Assembly (NCBI GenBank): GCA_002633005.1
Contig: NMRA01000530.1
Coordinates: forward strand, 121,454-169,321
Reading direction: 5' to 3'
Source of the DNA: Phoronis australis
Lineage: Eukaryota; Phoronida; Phoronidae
Length of the DNA stretch: 47,868 nt
Positions 11,701 through 23,400 of this stretch are shown one piece after another (position 1 is the stretch's first letter; every line of letters starts with the position of its first letter). The notes beneath the pieces were generated by a model, which was not told the origin of the DNA, made no database searches, and saw only the letters and a program-made list of their open reading frames with translations. Position numbers and translations under genes: made by a program.

Positions 11701-14700
11701 GGGGCAGGCCGCCCAGGGTTCCTGCTCCGAGACAGGTCCACCCTGGACTTGAGGGCATGCCCCAGGCCCATGGCATGCCTGGCCCACGGATGCGCATGCC
11801 AGCTCCAGTTAGAATGTCCATCGGTGCCTCTTCAGTGCCCATGAGTATGGCTGGTGTGAGCATGCCACCAAGTCAGCCGACAACGGAGGTAAGACCAAGG
11901 ATGACTCCACCGTCTCCACAGTCAGCCACGACCGTTCCGAAGCAACCTACCATGTTTCCGATGTCACAGTCAAGTGTCACAACTCCAGAGCCAAACAATG
12001 CCATTGCAGTGTCTGATTCTGATGCCCTGCCTGCCTCGACACCTGTCTCAGCCCCATCTTCTCTCGGTACTGCTGTCAATCCGCCTACTGAAGATATACC
12101 ACTGTCAAAAGCAATAGAGTCCTTGTGCAGTGATGACAGTAAAGAAGACCAGCTTCAAAGTGATAGCGAACCAGCCACACTGAAAACCGATTCTGCAAAA
12201 GAACTGTTCCCTGACAAAGACTCAAATGGACAGGAAAAAAATATGGAGAAGAAAAAGAAAGAGAGCCTCAAGTCTCACTTGAGTCCTGTTGTTAGTCTTG
12301 AGAGACTCATCTTGCCGTTGAGCTCTGGCACAAGTACCAAAACTTCGGAGAGTGTCGCAGATATGCTTTCCAAAAACTCTAACAGCCTGAGCTCTAGTCA
12401 AGAAGACAAAGACCTAGCTTTCCTTGACGACATCTTGGCCCAAGGCGACTCTGGTTCAGCTAGTGACCAGGCCAAATTCAATGAGGTTGCTCGGTCCATA
12501 GAGGACCAGTTGTCATCAATCTCTGCTGAAATTCTCAATGCCACACCAGAGAAGTGTCCTCCAAGCAAAGAAGTCAACCCAACATCAGCCCCTCCGCCAC
12601 CTATTCCAATGTCTCGTCCTGTGCTTAGCCCCAGTCCCGGCAAGAACCTCAAGACACAACTCACTAATTACCTGACGGGTAAGATGCAACCGAGTCCCCA
12701 GATGGGGCACCCGCAGTCACCGCAGGACACTCGGGTTGGCATGATCCACCAGGGCCCTCTCTCTCCAGCCAGCATACAGTACTCGGCCCTGTCTCCTCGA
12801 GGCTTGCCTCCATCACCTCAAGCAGGACCGCGCTCTCCCTCACCACTGCTCATCCAACAGTTGGCCAGGTCTACACCATCACCATTTGGCACCCATCCGC
12901 AGCAGCTTCCTAGCATGGCCACTCTTGCTGGCCAACTCAAGACAAGAACACCAGGTGCATCTCCGACTCCCAGCAGCAAAGGTCTTGATCCAGCAGTCAA
13001 TGCCTTCTTTCCGCCGTCTAGCTTAGGCATGCCTGCTGGCTTTGGCATGTCGAGCTCTCAGAGCCTGACACCAACAAAGGCAGATGCGAAATGGCCAACT
13101 GGTGCTCCATTGCCCTCGTCACTGAGTCAAGGTTTCCCTTTCCGAAGTCCAACAACGTCTCGACCTCCAGCGTGGGAGGTGACTGGTCAGATCACTCCAA
13201 CTAAATCTCATCCAGGGGGCATGTCGTTACCACCCGGGGCTGTTAGGGGCCCACCATTTCCAATGCATGGTGCACCAGGACCACGACTGCCTCAGCCACC
13301 CAGCCCTGGCTTGATGCCCCATCACATCTCGCCCTTGCCTTTCCCAAGGCCTGCCACATCACCCTCTCAAAGGAAACCAGACAGTCCAGGAAATCTTGGT
13401 AACGTAAGTAGAAGTTATCATCTTGCGCAATTTGAGACAATTTACACCTTAGAATTATTTTGTTGGATCCCAATAACATTTCCGCACTTTTTTGCGTGAT
13501 GTTAAAGTAATAGCTTTGATCATTTTACTATCAGACAATGGTTAGCCCTGACAAATGCAGTTTGGCCACGCTCGCCATAGTTGTCGTTTCGAAGCTCCAG
13601 GTTGAGTGCCTTGTTTAGTACAGCAACAGATTGTAAGTGTATTTCACTGAAACTTGGCAGTAATCGACAATTTCAAAAACTGGCACTTGTCTAATTCATT
13701 AAAGATGTTGGTAAAGAATAAAACATGACATTTTAGAAAGGTGAATTTATCTCAATTTGAGCTTGCTTTTGGTCTGATACACATTCTCAGGCATACATTG
13801 TGTTGATCATGAGGTTTACTCCTTGCTTTTACATTCGCAAAGCACTTTTCCTGTAAGTTGTTGATCTGCACCATACATCATCTCAATCTCGTCAAAAAGT
13901 CATCTTTCTGCTCATATAGGCAACGAGCGTTCTTAGGACAAGATGGAGGACAATCATAATGCTTTATCAATTTACCATGCTCTGTCAGACTGGAATCAAC
14001 AGCTCGACTGAACTATCCATAGCTGTTACCAGTTATTCTGATTTTTGAAATCATATTGCGCCAAGTATTTTGCTCTGTGATCAACAGTCATTTTTGTTTT
14101 TGTACAGACGCAACGCAGTTCTTGTCCGACCAATAATGATATTCTTTTTTATCTCTGCCCCAATGTTCATCAGTAATTTTGGTATATTATGTTTCTATGG
14201 AGACCTCAGCTGTGGTTGATTTTGGGAAGAGTCCGACTACTGTGGCAGTATGCTGGCTTATGGGTACATCCAACCACTGGAGCTTTCCTTCTTTTACATC
14301 TCCATTATTGCCAATTCTTTTCGAAGAGCTTCATGAAATTCAGTACATATCCATCTTCTTGCTGCCTCTGCATGTTATCCGCTCCCTAGAAGCAATTTTA
14401 GCCTTATCTTATTTTGTTGTCTTTTTTGGTTCGAAGAATAGTTGCTTCTGTTGTCACAAAGCTCCATTTGTGGTGAAAGATCTTCTTGAAATTTAGGTTT
14501 TATACTGCATTTTTTCGAGCAATTCCGACTGTGGTCTGCAGTGGCAATTTTGTTAGTTTCTAAGATTTTCTTGTGGTGTCTGTTACTATCTGTCAGAACT
14601 CCTTGAAAAAACATTGTGGCATATGAGATTCTATTAAGGCATATGTGATTAGCATTAATTTATATTACACAGCTGCTGAAGTGCCCCAATCTCAATGTCT

Positions 14701-15190
14701 ACCAGTTTTGCATCTGGTGACCAGAAAAGTAGCCCATGAGACTTGAATTTTAAGTTTTATAGGTAATGCTCACTCTAGTACATTGAAATATATCTTTGGT
14801 ATTTACGCTGCACACAGTCTGTGCATATTTTCATTCTTTCCTGCTCTTGTTTTTTTATTAGTGCTGCGTGACCAGACTGTCAAAATGAGTGTTTTGTTTC
14901 AGATAGTTTTAACCAACAGTCGAGCCTTTCCGGTATCAACAGGTGCTCCGTCCAAACCACCAGGTGTCTCTCCGTCCCCTGCTGCTTCATCATCTGCTAA
15001 GAAGGCGGTAGCGCCCTCCAAGAAAGAAGATGTTTCTGAGAATCTGCAGATCAACTACTACAACTCACGCACTTTTGTTTGCAAGATCTGCGGTGCGGAG
15101 TTCGGTCGGAAGTGGACGTTTGACCGTCACTTGAAATCTGTGCATAGTGCACTTACGTCACCAGGTGGCATGGACGGCTCCGTGTTTTAG
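8595..15190 (+). CDS. Pro/Ser-rich nuclear protein with AT-hook-like motif and one C-terminal C2H2 zinc finger (3 exons, ~793 aa)
   Basis: I do not recognise the family. The model joins 8595-8733, 11449-13403 and 14903-15190; phases match (1, then 0) and the result is 793 residues. Seen in the protein: a short conserved-looking N-terminal segment (residues 1-46, aromatic and Cys-rich), a sumoylation-type VKTE at 70-73, a basic NLS-like KKRK at 118-121, an AT-hook-like RGRP core at 131-134, a long Pro/Ser/Met-rich middle with many SP and TP dipeptides, a Lys-rich patch, and one C2H2 finger near the C-terminus (Cys758, Cys761, His774, His779; spacing C-x2-C-x12-H-x4-H). A nuclear DNA- or chromatin-binding regulator is an inference from these motifs. 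The ATG lies in a good Kozak context (GCCATGG). Non-coding 5' exons are not identified. Additional exons between 13403 and 14903 cannot be excluded. Confidence 0.82.
10320..10460 (+). repeat. Repeat family C tail copy
   Basis: It aligns with 7495-7640 (shared AGATCATTTTC, ACACAAAA, AATTTGGTCAAG-like blocks) and lies in the first intron of the zinc-finger gene. Confidence 0.65.
11126..11334. repeat. MITE-like family B, tandem pair
   Basis: Two units begin GGTAATGGTCTGATATAAC at 11126 and 11241, a period of 115 bp. Each is an inverted repeat around a CACTGA core (for example GAGAACCA ... TGGTTCTC). They lie just before the large coding exon. Confidence 0.75.
11449..13403 (+). CDS. Zinc-finger gene, large central exon
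   Basis: A 1955-bp open exon is bounded by acceptor TTCCAG|AT and donor AAC|GTAAGT. It carries the VKTE site, KKRK basic stretch, RGRP core and the Pro/Ser/Met-rich low-complexity region. GC content is clearly above that of the flanking introns, and the open frame is the longest in the window, so it is coding beyond reasonable doubt. A second possible donor (CTTG|GTAACG) lies 6 bp upstream of the exon end; see findings. Confidence 0.93.
13404..14902 (+). other. Zinc-finger gene, last intron
   Basis: GTAAGT donor to TTTCAG acceptor. It holds no repeat that I can identify and no conserved coding block. Confidence 0.6.
14903..15190 (+). CDS. Zinc-finger gene, last exon with the C2H2 finger
   Basis: The acceptor is TTTGTTTCAG with exon start at 14903, in phase 0 with the previous exon; stop TAG is at 15188-15190. 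It encodes a Ser/Ala/Lys-rich linker and the finger FVCKICGAEFGRKWTFDRHL followed by KSVH, then a 14-residue tail. A later acceptor (AG at 14941-14942) would start the exon at 14943, in phase 1, and is the alternative. Confidence 0.88.
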   Translation: MVLTNSRAFPVSTGAPSKPPGVSPSPAASSSAKKAVAPSKKEDVSENLQINYYNSRTFVCKICGAEFGRKWTFDRHLKSVHSALTSPGGMDGSVF

Positions 15191-17290
15191 TGTATCTTTT
15201 TATGACGAACTGATTTTTAGTAGCGAAACCATAGATAGAAAGTTAAGATGTGAGAGCACGAATGAATCTGATTTGGTCAGTAGCCAATTTTCACCAGTTT
15301 CATTCTGACAGTAATGATTTTAAAGGCTCACAAACCCCTTTGCCGAACGTGGTAATGATTTAACACTGCAGGCCGAGCAGGTTAGTGTTGACATTTTTGA
15401 CAATTAACTGTTATAAGAGCAATTAGTTTTCTGCAGTTTGTTGCATGGAATTCACATTGTGCCATTGTCATCTTGAATTGAGCTCCGAACAATGAAGGCG
15501 GCTATCCATGAGCAGAACCTCTGCGGCAAATGTAGTGCAAAGTTCATTTCAGTAATTGGTAGTGATTTTATGTTTGTTTGGAGCTCGATTCTGTGGTTCT
15601 GAGATGCGTGGTGCTTGTTCTGAGGTGTGTGGGGTTCGTTTCCTGAAAAGTTCCTGATTTGTAAGAGTAAGCAACTTGGTTGTTGTAGAATTGATTTAGG
15701 GCCAGAATGTGTTGGTTATTCCTGGGACATTAATATGTAGGTATAAGTCTGATTTGTAGAATTGCCAGGCGATCATTTTAAACTCTTAAACCACGTGTAC
15801 CATGTGAGATTTAGTAAGTTGTTGCTACTTTGGTTACAAATTAAAGTTCATAAAAAAATTTGTGATCTTAACTGTATCGTTTGTATATTATATGGTAGTC
15901 CTGAACAATGAGGTTGTCTGGAAAATAAGTGCAAATTACACGGAATTCTAGGTAATTAGATGTGGTGAATATTCTGAAAGTCATTTCCTAACTACTTACA
16001 GATCAAACATAGAAGTCATAAAACAGGTTGATTTATTGGGACAAAATAATCACAGAATTTTGCTTGTCATTGTACCACTTGCATTCTGCGGTCACAGTAA
16101 AGCAAATTGAGTGATTGCTTGCAATTCATGTGGAAGTTGCCGGTAGCGGAAGGGTTGTTGATCAGTTCTTTTAAAACAGATGGCAGTTTGACACCCCTTG
16201 TGCTTCTGAGTCCCCAGAACGGTGTGTTTCCGAATTTGAACCAGTTTGCATGATGATGGGGTTAAATGGCCTGGCTTATCATTTGGTGGTAAGGCTGTAC
16301 GACAGTATACAATTGGCTTCGTAATTGGTATTCAGTCTATGTCGAGGGTATTGCCGTGTCTTGTGGTACAACAGCAGACTACTAGGCTCAGTTAGGTCAG
16401 GAGGAAAGTACAATTATATGCAAATAACCCAGTGACACCATAGATATAAACAACAAATTCTCAACTTCAACATTTTCTTGCATAGTATCCTAGAGGAGGC
16501 GCCACTCTCCTAAATTAACAATTTCTGTTTGCAGTTAGTGTGTTGTGACGGGAAATTCTCGCATCTATGTTACTGTCCAGTACAACGAAAAAATTTTGGC
16601 GTTGAAACACTGTTCAAAGTCTTCCGGTAGTAGAACTGTTGGTATGGTGAGTACTTTTGGCAACCCGACCTCACAACAGTTGACCACGATTAGCAGTTGA
16701 CGTACTTACTGGTAGTAAAACTTGCTTATTTTGCCAGGTGTTGCTATTGAATAGCGATGTCACGGCTTATGCGCATGATCACAGATTTTGTCCATATACG
16801 GAGCTGGCGATCCATGTACTATAGTCTTTGGTGACACTAATTCACGCTGCTGAATAATGGAAGTGTTCGCAAAAATACTGCTCAAATACGGTGTCTTTTG
16901 CAGAGTATCGATATCCGACCGTATGGAAAATGCTGAACTTTGTCCAGACCTACACTTTCATTGAGTTGTTAGTTTAGATGGGTTTGTATTCTTGGTGATT
17001 TCAAAGTACATTTCTGCCTTGTGCATAGAATTTCTGTATGTCTAATTTTAGTTGTTTCTGTTGTTACCATTAGTACAATGTGAATAGTGACTGACAAGGA
17101 GTCCAGATTTGTCATTGGCTAGTGTCAGTTCAATCAAATGGATCTTGTGACCTTCTCACCCTTTGTATACCCTCGTTTACTTCTTAGATCTGGGAAAGAA
17201 GAATGATTGCCATGTGACCATTGTTACCGGGATTTTCTGTAGAAAAGCCGATGTTCGTGTATTAAAAAAATGAAAAATTACAGCCATTTT
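15191..17290 (+). other. Zinc-finger gene 3' UTR and flanking intergenic DNA
   Basis: A variant poly(A) signal ATTAAA occurs at 15840-15845, about 650 bp after the stop. It is the only nearby candidate that I noticed. Nothing else is recognised up to 17290. Confidence 0.35.
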
Positions 17291-17530
17291 AGTAACATCA
17301 AATAAATGCCCGGGTGTTTATTCGGAAAAGGGGGTGTGTAAACGGAAAGTCATTGGTTTCCTGACTTGGACATTTTTAAAAATGAGTTTAAATTTTGTTA
17401 ACAAATGCATAGTTAGCAGCACGTTTAGTGGGCTTTTAAGAGAAATTGAGGAAATTTTATGAATAAACACCCTGCTATCTAGGCACTTGACACCAGAAGT
17501 TGCAACACCAAATAAATGCCCAATGGGGGT
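17290..17530. repeat. Inverted/direct repeat element
   Basis: CAAATAAATGCCC occurs at both ends in direct orientation. GGGTGTTTATTC (about 17312) is inverted as GAATAAACACCC (about 17460). Small, MITE-like and non-coding. Confidence 0.5.
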
Positions 17531-18329
17531 TTTAGCAGGTGGGCTTATCTGCAGATTACCTCGGTAAGACTTAGACAGAATGTGGGAAATTCTGGTACAG
17601 AAATAAAGTATGGCAAGAGGTGCCAATTTGTTACTGTTAGAAAAATGTCTCTGGAGAATCATTGCGGCCATTGCAAGTTATTCAGAGATAGCACTCTTTA
17701 TACTGAAGCCAGCAGAGAGACATAACCTTGATATCTTTGAACAAAATTCTCTCACTTACTACGACTTCGAGTTTGAACAGTGCAATAGGTGCTCTCATAG
17801 TTGGACTAATGGTGCCCATCATGTGTTGAGAAGTCTGCTGTCCCTCACTTTTAAAATCACTTCGTGCTGTACACCAGGTTGACAAGACTGTTGTCAGTGT
17901 TTTACAGAAAGTGTCTTTATAACACACTTGTTTAGATTTGAAAAGAACATTGTTTATTTGAGTAAGTACTGAATAAGGTGTCCAGAATAAGGACATAGTT
18001 TTATGTTGTATTTTATTCACTGATTCATTACAGGCAAACAATGACATTTCATTGGTACATAGGTTTGAGGTTTTCTCTAGGTGCTTGCCAGTAGTGAATC
18101 TAGTGCAGCAGTAGTCAATTAGCATTTTAGGAAAGTTTCAGTAGTCTGGTTGTACAGCAACTGAGAGCTTGAAGATTTTTCAAGTTGTATTGTAAATTTG
18201 TAGACTGTTTATTCTCCGTTGTTTATCTTCTCATGTTATATTCATATCATTCGTAGTGCAAGAATTAATTTTAGTCATTGAGACTTTTATGTTATATTTT
18301 TGTAAATACATTGTAAAGTACGATAACAA

Positions 18330-18540
18330 CTTGATTTTGTTTATTTATTTATTAAAACTTCTTTAAAAGACTGGGTGACCACTTTAGTGAATACACTGAT
18401 TTTCAAGTGAGCCCAGTTGAAAATAATTACATGAAGAAAAATATAGAGTGCTATGTACAATTAGATTGAAATGATTAACAGATAAAATAAATAAGTTATA
18501 AAAATACATACAATTAGATGAATAAATAAAATAGAGAAAA
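18330..18540 (-). repeat. LINE 3' tail with stem-loop, copy 2
   Basis: It has the same architecture as 2540-2640: (TTTA)n next to GGGTGACCACTTTAGTGAAT and CACTGATTTTCAAGTGAGCC. The stem shows a compensatory change relative to the other two copies. Confidence 0.6.
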
Positions 18541-18908
18541 AATGACTAGCTGAGACATACAGTCCTGAACTGCACACAAAATCCCAGAATTTCTGAGTGA
18601 AGATGTGTACATTGGGCATGCTTGTGACCATATGCGACCTTGGGTGTCTTTGGAACTGTTACCCATGGAAATGGAATCCTCAACTCCACAAAACTGAAGG
18701 TTACGGAGGACCTTGTCGACAACTCTGTATTAAACAAAACTATTTTAGCCCAACAAAAGATGTTTACAGGAAATGGAAAGCCTGTTGTAGAACTTTGACT
18801 TCTATGTGTGCACATATTTATATGCATTATGCTACCGTCCCTGTTTGTCCAGCGTCTGCTGCTCTATCTTCAAAGGGCTTTGTATGTGTCACATGAAATT
18901 TTACACAA

Positions 18909-19211
18909 ATGGTCCTTTCATGGATTTGACAGCATGAGCGAATTTTATTCCTTCCCAGAATCCCCCAGTGCTACCATGAGATACGGACATGTGTGGATGA
19001 GTCATCATTACACGGACATTCTTTGTCGGGAGAGGACGTGCTTCTTCTCCCGCGAGTCTGCGCCAATTCTTGCGCTTTTATTCACTATTTTGCACAACTC
19101 TTTGCTAGTGAATGTTTGCTTTCTTTCTTGGAAATACGTGGATTATGTTATTACTGACTTTGTTGCTACACATATGGTCCATTCATGGATTAGACAGCAT
19201 GAGCGAATTTT
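18909..19211 (+). repeat. Pair of 38-bp direct repeats
   Basis: 18909-18946 and 19174-19211 match at 36 of 38 positions (ATGGTCC...GAGCGAATTTT), 265 bp apart. I do not know what they border. Confidence 0.6.
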
Positions 19212-19883
19212 CTAATGGATTTGACTATGGGTGTGCTCCCTAGGGGCAATTTTATTTTTTTACGTTGCTCTTGTTAATTTACCAGAAGTCTGCCATTAGT
19301 TCGGTCACATGACTATGTTTTGTTAGTAAAAAACAACACTCATAGCTAGACAACGGTAGAAGCAACATGACAGAATTTCAGTTCATATCAATGTTCTAGG
19401 GGAAATCTCAAAAGTGCTGTTAGTTTTTTAAATTATCATTTAGTTTTCACTTATTAAGTAACTTGATTTTTCCAACAAAATCATATAACTCCCAATTTCG
19501 ATAGGCCCTCGTGCCAAGGTGGAATATTTTAAAAACAATTCCTTGTAGCTTGTAGGAGCAGGTTTAAAAGATACCAGAAAGTCTTGCATGGATCCAATAA
19601 GTCAAATCTAAGACGTGATGTACTTAATGTAGCCACATGCGGACATTTTTCTAGGGTCCTACATATAAATTTAATTATGCACAACTGGAAGTTTACTGTT
19701 ACCACACAAATGTTCAATGTACCTGAAGTTTTCTATGAGTGGTGGCTATCATCTACAATGTGATTTCTTTGATTTTTATGATTTTGCCTTCATTTACCGC
19801 AGCTGTTGTTTACCACACAGAGCCACAATGTCTTAATACCCACTCCTTACTTCAAGAGTCATTAAAATGATTGTACATACATG

Positions 19884-20015
19884 GGCGGCGCACCATAGGG
19901 GGCTGGGGGGCTATAACTCCCACTTTTTTAAGCGGTTCTGCATACATCTGGTCTATCGGCGGTGCACAAAAGGGAGGCTATAGCCCTCCACTTTTTCAGT
20001 GCTGCGCCACCAATG
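19884..20015. repeat. Small TIR element
   Basis: GGCGGCGCAC at the left and GTGCTGCGCC at the right form inverted ends. Between them, GGGGGCTATAACTCCCACTT and its near-repeat GGAGGCTATAGCCCTCCACTT recur. It lies downstream of the deacetylase stop. Confidence 0.5.
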
Positions 20016-20363
20016 ACATAGTCTCATTGGGACAACGATGATTTGTAAAAACCATTTCTTAAAGCAACATTCCAACTTTAAACAATAATACTCAAGGCTG
20101 AAGAACAAATGGAAGGGAGAAACCTTGGTAAGAGATCGATCACTTTCAAACGAGAGACAATGATGAACAACTGACAAGCTTCACAGCATAAACTTAAAAC
20201 ACGTGGGCCAAACAACAGTGTGTCTGGGGTTTGGTACTCTCAGCTCCTGATATGAGGAATCATCACTGTCATTTTAAGAAACACCACAGTAATAACTAAA
20301 GAGTGCTGAACTGATGTGACCTTTCTTAATTCCTGAACACGATAGCTTAAAATGAATCCTGGG

Positions 20364-20417
20364 TTAACTCCATGTCTTTCCAGCAACAACCTTTGGTGAT
20401 AATAACTGATCCCATAC
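20364..20417 (-). CDS. Deacetylase terminal exon
   Basis: An acceptor with a long T tract (TTTTTACAG) gives the 17-residue tail VWDQLLSPKVVAGKTWS and stop TAA at 20364-20366. In another phase the same exon stays open for ~57 codons, but that needs a donor in exon 5 that is not present. Confidence 0.78.
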   Translation of the reverse strand, partial: VWDQLLSPKVVAGKTWS

Positions 20418-23400
20418 CTGTAAAAAAAATCAGAAATTTAAACATCAGGGCAATGATTAGTCATCAATACGTTAATGGTACAAAGATCCTTTGAGTTCTG
20501 ACATATTATAATACGAAATATCAATAAATAAAAAGAAAAACAGCATTTAGAACCCCAACTTTTTAAAGGCGCCTACTAATTTGTTAATACATTTAGTACA
20601 AGTACCGCTGTCATCAACAGAACTGATCATCAGAAAATCTGATATAAGGTCCTCTTTCGTGGAGCATAGTTATTATTACATTAGAGAATGGTGCACGGCA
20701 ATAAAACACAACTAAAATAAAATGATATATCAGTCATACATTAAAACTGGTGATTTTCCAAATTATTTGGCTTCAGAAAAAGATCCCCAAAATAGATGGA
20801 TTAGGTTTTGGTTATCTGTTATTCATTGATGTTTAGTTTATTACGAAGTTGAACCATGGTCTGCAAGCCATGTTGCTGGACAAAAGAACAAAGGAATACT
20901 TAACAATGGACTACATTCAGGTATCTAGATTTAGTCTTATTTTGCAGCAACCATGGTTGTCTGAAGTTGAAACCAAACAGGAGTTTCATTTGGCAAATCT
21001 TATACATAACAGGATTTGCACGCGAGTGGACATGGAAGCGTGGACTGTTTAACTCAGAGTATCTGGCAAATTCCTCGGCATATCAAAGGCTTGATGGTGC
21101 CATGACAGATTGAAGCGAGCAAGTCGCTGTGCATGGGCTTGACCGGATGTATACTGAGTGAGATAATTGCGGTGGTAAACCAACGCACCTGTTTAGTGTG
21201 ACAGGAAAAACAAATTGTAGGCCTAGCACCTTAAGACTGAAAAACATAATTATGTGGATATATTTTAATTAGTAAATACAACTTACCCTAGTGGCCGCTC
21301 TGTGTACTATGGAATGTCGTCTGCCAAGTTCATTGAGATCTTTTGAGTATCCTCCACCAATGACTGCTGCACACGCGCAGCCTTTATTTAACACTGTTCG
21401 CATGACATAGTAATCCCGCTGGAACAGACCTGAAAGAATCCAGAAGTAAAATTGTCATGACAGCAGGCCAAAAAAGTATAGTTGATTCTATTGTTTTTGA
21501 AAATCGTCTCAGTGGTGGACAGTGGTATTTCTTTAGTTAATATGTACACAATTTTTCAAAAAAAGAAAATCCAACTGAGATAAAAGTTTAGTAAGTGAAC
21601 AAAGATAATAATGTGCATCAAAAATGATTTGAGGTCTAATCATGCACATCATGTGACTATGGATGAGAGCTGTAAACATGCAGACAAGATCATACTTGTC
21701 AAATGAATACATCAGAGTAGGTTTTGATCATTTTAGTATGACTGTAGTTTGAAATGGGGGCCTTCTATGCCTGCCATAACTCAAAATGTGAACCGTGACC
21801 CTTTGATGTTCTTACAGCTGCGCAGGTGTTGAATCAGAACAAGTTATATTACATGCAAAAGACAATTTCATGGCTAAAGTACTGGATTTACATCTGGTTC
21901 CAAGTACACTATTGATTCCAGCACCTCATTACCATGGTTAATGACATCCCCAGCATCTGAAAGCCATAAACCACCACTGGGTTACAAGGTAACTTGTTTC
22001 TATCCATTGCAAATGAATCTTTTCTTTTCCCCACAATTTTATGACAGGCAAGTCAGCAGCACACAAATTTGCAGAGCAATGATATTGCCTTGGTGGACCC
22101 TTTATAGAAATGTGGCATCCTTGAAGTTTCAGTCACCACTGATGGTGATGAGTCATGGTTTCCAAAAACCATTGACAGAATCTCTTCCCCAAGGAGTGTA
22201 GGCACTGATCTCACTGTGAACCATGAACAATGAAGTCACATGTCCTACCTTCACTATAAATCATTTCAGACTATAACAGACTTCAAGCCATCAAATATGT
22301 GCAATTCAAGCAGTGTCTAACTTCTCTTGCACGAGTATAGGTGGCGGCAATACACAACCGATGCTATAAATGCAGCTTATCAGAGTTCTAATCTGATTGG
22401 TAAGTCTCGCCAATTTTGGACAACCATTAACAAAACAGTCTGACTGTCACTAATTCTCCAAACCAAAGGCTTCTAAAATTGTTGTAAAAGCCCCCAACTT
22501 TTCAAATTGTCTAGTACTGTAGTACCTAAAATAAAAACCTTATGAAACACACAACTTCACTGCTACCCGCATCTTTCATACAAAATATATAAAAATGAAA
22601 TTTCACTGGACGTCTGCATATAGTGAAATTTATCACCTTAACACTTAATCTAAACCACAGAGAGAGGAAAAAGTAGCTTTTTGAACTCTACCTTTTATTT
22701 AGTATTTATTTATTTTATTTATTATTGTGATACTTAAAATGAGGGTGGCCTCTTTAGTGATAGCACTGCTTTCCAAGAGGGCCCTCAACCAATTATATTT
22801 TGAGATTGTCTTAACATGTGAAAACCATTATGTTCACCTCGATTTACCTTGATCGGTGAGATTAAGTTTTCCAAGATCATCATCAACATGGGGGTCAATG
22901 CCAGCATCATATAGAACAAGTTGTGGACGGAATGTGTCCAGCAGGTGGGGCAAAACCTCAGCAAGTTTCTGCATGTACTCCATGTCCTAGGAGGAATAAC
23001 ACAAAGTCAACTCGGATGATTTCCCAGCTAATTAACACTCGCACAATATGGCAGAAAATGAGAAATATTATTTTGTGAGTCAGACATTTTGAATGAAACT
23101 AAACATTGCAAAATCCAGTCAGATTTCCAACTGAGATGAGTAGCCTATACGAAGTAAAACTCGGGTGGGTTAGTCTTGATGTCAGTACTTCAATCATGAA
23201 GCCCCCGACGAGGAATCCAGTGCAGCACACAGGATCATGAGCATTGTTCAAACAATCAGAGACTAGTAAAAAATAACCGACTGCGTGAATACGGGTAACT
23301 CTCTCCGACAACACATCTGACTTTAGTTATAACTTCTTAATATGGAGACTCGCATCTTTCGTTTCAAAACAGTTCTTGTCAGTCAAGCCATAAGCACTAT

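Noticed and set aside
14179-14496. 105-codon open frame in the last intron of the zinc-finger gene
   Set aside because: Two overlapping frames are open equally, with no acceptor/donor pair that keeps phase with the neighbouring exons.
17682-18125. 147-codon minus-strand open frame
   Set aside because: Its composition is that of AT-rich intergenic DNA and there is no conserved motif; it is overlapped by plus-strand frames of similar quality.
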